Shown here: positions 6,019-10,836 of the stretch, piece after piece
Layout: each line of letters opens with the position of its first letter
Numbering within the stretch: the first letter of the stretch is position 1
Assembly (NCBI GenBank): GCA_026193435.1
Contig: JAPHUN010000095.1
Span: 1 to 10,836, forward strand
From: Chlorobium sp.
GTDB taxonomy: Bacteria; Bacteroidota; Chlorobiia; Chlorobiales; Chlorobiaceae
DNA: 10,836 bases
Direction: 5' to 3'
Translations under genes and position numbers: made by a program
The notes under the pieces: generated by a model
What the model was told of the DNA's origin: nothing
Seen by the model: the letters and a program-made list of their open reading frames with translations, nothing else
The model's database searches: none

Positions 6019-7173
6019 TTGGGTTTGCATTGCTATGTTCATATTCCATTCTGCAGGAAACGGTGCGGTTACTGTGATTTTTTTCTTGTAACCAAAGAGG
6101 ATCTGCAGGAGCGTTTTTTTTCTGCGCTGTATGAGGAAACTGCGGAACGTCTTGTCGCTTTCCGGTCAAGCACCGTTCACTCCATTCACTTCGGGGGAGG
6201 AACGCCTTCTCTTGTTTCTGTCTCGTATCTTGAGCGTTGGCTGGAAACGCTTTTTCGATATGTTTCGTTAAGCGATGATGCCGAGATTACTATTGAGGCC
6301 AACCCTGAAGATCTTACCGTTGACAAACTTCGTGATCTTGCTTCTCTGGGCGTCAACCGTCTCAGTATCGGTGTGCAGTCGTTTCTGCCCGAAAAGCTTC
6401 TGGCGTTGGGGCGCTGTCATACCGCACCGGACGCTCTCAGGGTGACCGGTGAGGCCATGAACCTCTTTGACAATGTCAGTGTGGATCTTATCTGTGGTGC
6501 TGAAGGCGAAAGTCTCGGGGCGTGGCAGCGTGATCTCGAGTGCGCAGCTTCATCCGGAGTTCCGCATGTTTCCGTTTACATGCTTACTCCGGAAAAAAAC
6601 ACCCTTCTTTTCCGTCGACTGAAAAAGGGACAGGTGACACTTCCCGGTGAAGCGGCGCAGGCGGCTATGTACGATGCTGCATGTGCGCTGCTTGGTGATC
6701 GGGGGTTCGAGCATTATGAGGTTTCAAATTTTTCCAAACCCGGTTTCTTTTCCCGTTATAATCTGGGATGCTGGCTGAGGGAATCGTATCTTGGATTCGG
6801 TCCTTCAGCGCATAGTTTTCTTGTTTCCGGGACGGACGAGGTGCGTAGTGCAAACGTGAGCAGCCTGATCCGCTACATGGCTTCTCCGGGCAAAGCGCAG
6901 GCCTCCAGGGAAGTGCTTTCCCCGGAGGAGCAGATCGACGAGAAGATATTTCTTTCTCTTCGGCTTTCTTCCGGACTCGAACTCGATGATCTGCTGCACT
7001 ATCATAAAAACAGCAGTGAGGTATTGGCAATTGTTGAGCGCCTGAAGGAACAGGGATTGCTTGAAATACTCGACGGCGTCATAAAGGTTTCACGCAAGGG
7101 ATTTCTGTTCGCGGACAAGGTGGCCGAAGAACTGCTGCCCGGTCTGAGCGCAATGTCCGGAGTCAAGAAATAA
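6019..7173 (+). CDS. hemW: HemW-family radical SAM heme chaperone (CPO III-like)
   Basis: 384 residues, usual for HemW. HemW proteins bind heme and a 4Fe-4S cluster and deliver heme to respiratory proteins; they were long misannotated as oxygen-independent coproporphyrinogen III oxidase. Seen here: radical SAM CxxxCxxC as C12, C16, C19 in HIPFCRKRCGYCDF, lacking the extra cysteine of true HemN; SAM-binding GGGTP (59-63); EANPEDLT (93-100); GVNRLSIGVQSF (111-122); YEVSNFSKPG (233-242); and YLGFGPSAHSF (257-267). The heme-linked motif HNxxYW is altered to Y247-N-L-G-C251-W252. The C-terminus has a HemN_C-like winged helix. An in-frame stop at 6007-6009 limits the start to TTG 6019 or TTG 6025; neither has a good Shine-Dalgarno, and 6019 gives the normal spacing to HIPFC. 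Flanked on both sides by GTCACT-type repeats. Family secure; heme-chaperone activity less so because of the altered motif. Confidence 0.88.
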   Translation: MGLHCYVHIPFCRKRCGYCDFFLVTKEDLQERFFSALYEETAERLVAFRSSTVHSIHFGGGTPSLVSVSYLERWLETLFRYVSLSDDAEITIEANPEDLTVDKLRDLASLGVNRLSIGVQSFLPEKLLALGRCHTAPDALRVTGEAMNLFDNVSVDLICGAEGESLGAWQRDLECAASSGVPHVSVYMLTPEKNTLLFRRLKKGQVTLPGEAAQAAMYDAACALLGDRGFEHYEVSNFSKPGFFSRYNLGCWLRESYLGFGPSAHSFLVSGTDEVRSANVSSLIRYMASPGKAQASREVLSPEEQIDEKIFLSLRLSSGLELDDLLHYHKNSSEVLAIVERLKEQGLLEILDGVIKVSRKGFLFADKVAEELLPGLSAMSGVKK

Positions 7174-7352
7174 CCATAAGGGAGATGCGCGGTATTGAAC
7201 GCTTTTATGGATGCCGGCATGACACAGGGCACCATGCCTTTGTAAGCTGTATAGTCAATCTATTGCGTCTTCAGCACTCGGCACATTGGATTTTCAGGCT
7301 GTCCGACTGACCAGCGATCAGGCATTTTTGATTTTTCTTATTCTTGAGAATC
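7174..7352. other. Intergenic stretch between hemW and the DUF2723 gene
   Basis: The full gap is 210 bp, including the repeat block at its end. I see no convincing gene, RNA or strong terminator here. Minor structure: GGCATG (7216-7221) and CATGCC (7233-7238) could form a 6-bp hairpin followed by TTTGT, a weak terminator candidate for hemW. ATGCCGGCAT (7211-7220) is a perfect palindrome. CCATAA/TTATGG (7174-7179, 7205-7210) can pair at distance. Confidence 0.4.
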
Positions 7353-7379
7353 GTCACTCGTTACTTGTCACTGTTACTG
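7353..7379. repeat. GTCACT-type heptad repeat block before the DUF2723 gene
   Basis: GTCACTC, GTTACTT, GTCACT and GTTACTG run head to tail and end 4 bp before the ATG at 7384. Positions 7360-7373 match the reverse complement of 5975-5988 at 13 of 14 bases, so this is an inverted copy of the block upstream of hemW. It occupies the place where a ribosome binding site would be. Confidence 0.7.
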
Positions 7380-7383
7380 CTCT

Positions 7384-10011
7384 ATGACCCACAAGATGAT
7401 AAACCGCGGTATTGCCGCAATGCTGTTTCTGTTTGCTGAAGCCGTCTATCTGATGACCATGGCTCCCACCCTTTCTTTCTGGGATTGCGGGGAGTTTATA
7501 GCCACAGCCTATACGCTTGGCGTTCCCCACCCCCCCGGAGCCCCGTTTTTTCTGTTGACAGGCAGGCTTTTTTCCATGCTTCCCTTTTTTGGCGATATCG
7601 GTGCCAGGGTAAATCTGTTGAGTACGTTGTCAGCCTCGGTAACCGTGATGCTCACCTATCTGATCATCGTCCGGCTGATTGTTATGTACAGGAAAACGGA
7701 GCCCGATTCATGGGGGCTTCCTGAAAACATTGCAGCATACGGAGGAGCTGCGGTAGGAGCTCTTTCGCTTGCGTTTTCAGACAGTTTCTGGTTCAACGCG
7801 GTTGAGACGGAAGTGTATGCGCCTTCGCTGTTCTTTACCGCTCTGGTGGTCTGGTTTATCGTTCGATGGTACGGGACTCCGGATGAAGCGGGCAACGAGC
7901 GCTGGCTGATGGCCGCGATGTACATGATCGGTCTCTCGATTGGTGTTCATCTCCTGAGCCTGCTGGCTATTTTTGCTGTCTGCATGGTCTATTATTATAA
8001 AAGGTATGACGTTACCCTATCCTCGTTCATGCTGATGATGCTTGCAGCCTCAGGAGCCTTTCTGCTTGTCTACAGCGGTATCATCAAAGGATTGCCGCTG
8101 CTCATGCAGTATGCGTCATGGGGCGGCATGACGGCTCTTTTCGGAGGGATCATCTATGTTGTCTACTATACACATACCCATCGCTTCAGATTGTTGCATA
8201 CGATAAGCATGTCGCTGCTTCTACTGATAATCGGTTATTCTTCCTATGCGCTCATCTATGTGCGTGCAAATGCCTCACCGTCAATCAATGAGAATAATCC
8301 GTCAACGGGAGATGCTTTTTTTTCCTATCTGAACCGGGAGCAGTATGGGGATTTTCCACTGTGGCCAAGGCGCTGGTCCGCCGAACCATTGCATCAGTAT
8401 TTCTATCAGCAGTATGGAAGTGATGCCGAATACTTCTTTCGCTATCAGATGGGTCACATGTACCTACGGTATCTCGGGTGGCAGTTCATCGGCAGGAGCG
8501 GCGAAGTCGAGGGGGCAGACGTGGACTGGTCACAGCTCTGGGGGTTGCCTTTTCTGATAGGGCTCTTCGGCGCATTTTCCCTTTTTCGCAGGGAATGGAA
8601 GATGGGGTCGGTTGTTACCGCCCTGTTCATTCTTACCGGGGCGGCACTGGTGATCTATCTCAACCAGACCGAGCCTCAGCCGAGGGAGCGTGATTACAGT
8701 TATACCGGAAGTTTTTTTGCGTTTGCTTTATGGATCGGTATCGGCGCGGAAAGCCTTCTTATGCAGTTACGTAAAAGACTCTCCGGGGAAACGTTGCAGC
8801 GGGCTATGACGGTAACCGCTCTGGGAGGATTGCTGCTTGCAGTAAACGGCAGGATGCTTCAGGCAAACTATCATACTCACGACCGTTCGGGAAACTATGT
8901 GGCATGGGACTGGGCGTGGAATATCTTGCAAAGCTGCGAAAAGGATGCCATCCTCTTCACCAACGGGGACAATGATACCTTTCCGCTCTGGTACCTTCAG
9001 GAGGTCGAAAGTATCCGGACCGATGTCCGGGTGGTCAACCTCAGCCTTGCCAATACGGGTTGGTATCTCGACCAGCTGAAAAATACCTCTCCGAACGGAG
9101 CGAAAAAAATAGCGTTCAGTCTGAGCGATAAGGAACTCAGGGAGATCAGCTATGTTGCCATCCAGCCGCTGGAAGTTGATTTACCCGCAGGCTCAAGAAA
9201 GGTGGAACTTGCTGAAGAGTACATACAGAAAGGCCTGGATCTACCCGAGGCTCTGGTCGATACTATACGCTGGCAGGTCAATCCGAGTGTCACCTATAAA
9301 GGGCAGGGGTTTCTCAGGCCACAGGATGTTGCCGTGTATGAAATACTGATGAACAATTTCACCAGGCGTCCGATCTATTTTGCCCTTACGGTCGGTCGTG
9401 ACAACATGCTTGGGATCGACGATTACCTTCGGCTTGATGGCCTGACATACAAGGTTGTTCCTGTGAAAAACACCGGGGAGAGCAACCAGGTTGAAATCTC
9501 AACGCTGTGGACAAACCTCTGTTCTGTTTTTCGTTACCGGAATCTCGATAATCCGGAGGTGTATATCGAAGAAACTTCGAGACGGCTCAGCGGTAACTAT
9601 AAACCGCTGTTTGTCACTCTTGCTGCCGCTCTTGCCGAACAACCTGAAGAGGAACTCCAGGTGAGAGACAAATCAGGAGCACTTCGGAAAGCCTCCAGAG
9701 GAGCGCTTGCGCTTGAAGCGCTGGACAGATCTCAGGAAGTTCTCCCGCTCAGGCGCTATGGTATTGAGCCAGGTGTTGCCTCCTCGATTGTTTCTCTCTA
9801 TGTTTCACTCGGAGAGAAGGAAAAAGCGGATCTGTATGTTACTTTTCTGGAGCAGCTTGCCGATGCGACCTCTATCCGGAAAGCTCCGCAGGTGTATTAT
9901 GCTCTGGCGCTCTCTCTACGTGAGGTCGGCAGGGAGGATGAATCGAAGAAGATACTGGATCAGCTCTTCAGGGAGATTGATGAGAATACTATTGATCTGT
10001 TGAAAGAATAA
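7384..10011 (+). CDS. DUF2723 / TMEM260-type multi-span glycosyltransferase (GT-C fold, GT117-like)
   Basis: 875 residues, inner membrane. The family includes human TMEM260, a protein O-mannosyltransferase for IPT (Ig-like) domains; bacterial members are mostly uncharacterised but are presumed to transfer sugar from a lipid-linked donor at the outer face of the membrane. Seen here: a first membrane helix at about 9-28; FWDCGEFIA (32-40) with acidic D34 and E37 in the place of a GT-C catalytic motif, then GVPHPPGAP (46-54); ETEVYAPSLF (141-150); about ten hydrophobic segments up to residue about 490; YLNREQYGDFPL (315-326); PRERDYSYTGSFFAFALW (433-450); NGDNDTFPLWYLQ (527-539). The soluble part after about 500 is probably periplasmic and ends in alpha-helical, TPR-like sequence. 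Bacteroidota members are often near 1000 residues, so this one is somewhat short at the C-terminus. ATG 7384 is used; ATG 7396 is possible, and neither has a Shine-Dalgarno. lpxA follows after 14 bp, so co-transcription is likely. Confidence 0.85.
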   Translation: MTHKMINRGIAAMLFLFAEAVYLMTMAPTLSFWDCGEFIATAYTLGVPHPPGAPFFLLTGRLFSMLPFFGDIGARVNLLSTLSASVTVMLTYLIIVRLIVMYRKTEPDSWGLPENIAAYGGAAVGALSLAFSDSFWFNAVETEVYAPSLFFTALVVWFIVRWYGTPDEAGNERWLMAAMYMIGLSIGVHLLSLLAIFAVCMVYYYKRYDVTLSSFMLMMLAASGAFLLVYSGIIKGLPLLMQYASWGGMTALFGGIIYVVYYTHTHRFRLLHTISMSLLLLIIGYSSYALIYVRANASPSINENNPSTGDAFFSYLNREQYGDFPLWPRRWSAEPLHQYFYQQYGSDAEYFFRYQMGHMYLRYLGWQFIGRSGEVEGADVDWSQLWGLPFLIGLFGAFSLFRREWKMGSVVTALFILTGAALVIYLNQTEPQPRERDYSYTGSFFAFALWIGIGAESLLMQLRKRLSGETLQRAMTVTALGGLLLAVNGRMLQANYHTHDRSGNYVAWDWAWNILQSCEKDAILFTNGDNDTFPLWYLQEVESIRTDVRVVNLSLANTGWYLDQLKNTSPNGAKKIAFSLSDKELREISYVAIQPLEVDLPAGSRKVELAEEYIQKGLDLPEALVDTIRWQVNPSVTYKGQGFLRPQDVAVYEILMNNFTRRPIYFALTVGRDNMLGIDDYLRLDGLTYKVVPVKNTGESNQVEISTLWTNLCSVFRYRNLDNPEVYIEETSRRLSGNYKPLFVTLAAALAEQPEEELQVRDKSGALRKASRGALALEALDRSQEVLPLRRYGIEPGVASSIVSLYVSLGEKEKADLYVTFLEQLADATSIRKAPQVYYALALSLREVGREDESKKILDQLFREIDENTIDLLKE

Positions 10012-10025
10012 AGCGTACACTATTC

Positions 10026-10823
10026 ATGAATAATCAGATACATCCAACAGCAGTAGTCAGCTCGAAAGCAGAAATCGGACGGGATGTTGTTATTGGTCCT
10101 TTTACGGTGATCGAGGACGATGTGTATATTGGAGACAGAACCGAAGTTGGTCCTCACGTTCAGATTGCCGACGGAGCGCGGTTAGGCTGTGAATGCAAGG
10201 TTTTTGCCGGTGCGGCCCTCTCAACCGTCCCTCAGGATCTGAAGTTTGACGGGGAGAAAACCTACCTGCATGTAGGTGATCGAACCGTTATACGTGAGTA
10301 TGTAACGCTGAACAGGGGAACCAAAGCAAGCGGTAAAACGGTTGTAGGTTCTGATAATCTCATCATGGCTTATGTTCACGCAGGCCACGACTGTAGTATC
10401 GGAAATCATGTCATTATCGCTAATTCAGTTCAGTTCGGAGGCCATTGCGAGGTTGAAGATTATGCCGTCGTAGGGGGACTGGCAGGTATTCACCAGTTCG
10501 TTCGTATCGGAAAGTATGCCATGGTCGGCGGTATATCAAGAGCTTCACTCGATGTTCCTCCCTATGTTATGGCCGGAGGACATGACTCTTTCCGTTTTGA
10601 GGGGCTCAATATGGTCGGGCTCAAACGCAAAGGGTTCTCTTCTGTGCAGATAGACAGAATCCGCAGTGTGTACAGGATTATTTTCCAGTCAGGCCTTCTG
10701 CTCGGCAATGCCCTTGAAAAGGTGCAGCAGGAATGTGAGCGGACTCCTGAGGTAGAAGAGATACTGGCATTTTTTGGAAACAGTTCGGCAAAAAGAAAGT
10801 TTATCCGGCCGTTCAAGTCCTGA
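10026..10823 (+). CDS. lpxA: UDP-N-acetylglucosamine O-acyltransferase (LpxA)
   Basis: 265 residues, normal for LpxA (E. coli 262). It transfers a 3-hydroxyacyl chain from acyl carrier protein to UDP-GlcNAc, the first step of lipid A synthesis, as a cytoplasmic trimer. The left-handed beta-helix hexapeptide repeats ([IV]G-x4 type) run from about 4 to 185, starting IHPTAVVSSKAEIG. Key residues are kept: D71/K73 in PQDLK, H118 and catalytic H121 in HAGHDCSIG, H140, H156-Q157 in GIHQF, and N195 in GLNMVGLKRKGF. The chain-length position equivalent to E. coli G173 is G169 (MVGG), which suggests room for a long acyl chain rather than C10. The C-terminal helical domain (about 195-265) is present, so the gene is complete. 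ATG 10026 precedes the first repeat at the usual distance; no strong Shine-Dalgarno is visible. It is 14 bp downstream of the DUF2723 gene. Assignment is very secure. Confidence 0.96.
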   Translation: MNNQIHPTAVVSSKAEIGRDVVIGPFTVIEDDVYIGDRTEVGPHVQIADGARLGCECKVFAGAALSTVPQDLKFDGEKTYLHVGDRTVIREYVTLNRGTKASGKTVVGSDNLIMAYVHAGHDCSIGNHVIIANSVQFGGHCEVEDYAVVGGLAGIHQFVRIGKYAMVGGISRASLDVPPYVMAGGHDSFRFEGLNMVGLKRKGFSSVQIDRIRSVYRIIFQSGLLLGNALEKVQQECERTPEVEEILAFFGNSSAKRKFIRPFKS

Positions 10824-10836
10824 AGTGTGCAATGCA

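Noticed and set aside
5159..6169. Long open frame (336 codons) on the minus strand
   Set aside because: It lies antisense to the end of the glgA-like gene, all of gmhB and the start of hemW, all with clear conserved motifs. Its translation has no recognisable domain and crosses three gene boundaries.
7185..7310. Small open frame starting ATGCGCGGT after hemW, with AAGGGAG just before it
   Set aside because: The purine-rich stretch abuts the ATG with almost no spacing. The roughly 41-residue product resembles nothing known, and the frame looks incidental.

Overview
The window looks like chromosomal DNA from a green sulfur bacterium (Chlorobiaceae, genus not determinable). The evidence is a BchJ-type protein of bacteriochlorophyll synthesis, a GT5 glycogen-synthase-like protein of the divergent kind I associate with Chlorobi, a Bacteroidota/Chlorobiota-style Ig-like lipoprotein, a DUF2723 membrane glycosyltransferase and Gram-negative envelope genes (gmhB, lpxA). 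Codon use looks even across the window and no transposase, integrase, phage gene, tRNA, rRNA or CRISPR array is visible.

Left part, minus strand (29-3789): a stand-alone Fic AMP-transferase with a C-terminal winged helix; a 200-bp upstream region holding a duplicated palindromic operator module (two 51-bp units exactly 93 bp apart) and a REP-like hairpin; then bchJ and, upstream of it in the same direction, a large outer-membrane-type lipoprotein gene. A 120-bp AT-rich divergent promoter region (3790-3909) separates this from the plus-strand genes.

Right part, plus strand (3910-10823): a glgA-like GT5 gene, gmhB four bases after it, hemW (radical SAM heme chaperone family, UUG start), a 210-bp gap, a DUF2723/TMEM260-type multi-span glycosyltransferase, and lpxA (first step of lipid A synthesis) 14 bases later. 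GmhB (ADP-heptose for the LPS core), LpxA and the DUF2723 protein all concern envelope glycoconjugates; HemW and BchJ concern tetrapyrroles; the GT5 protein concerns storage polysaccharide, if it is still an active glycogen synthase.

No complete new defence or mobile system is evident. The points worth a second look are: (1) the GT5 protein lacks the Lys-x-Gly-Gly motif and two active-site basic residues of classical GlgA; (2) HemW has YNxxCW where the family has the heme-linked HNxxYW; (3) GmhB keeps only two of four zinc ligands; (4) the fic upstream region is a tandemly duplicated operator array; (5) GTCACT-type heptad repeats flank hemW in inverted orientation; (6) the DUF2723 gene sits directly before lpxA.
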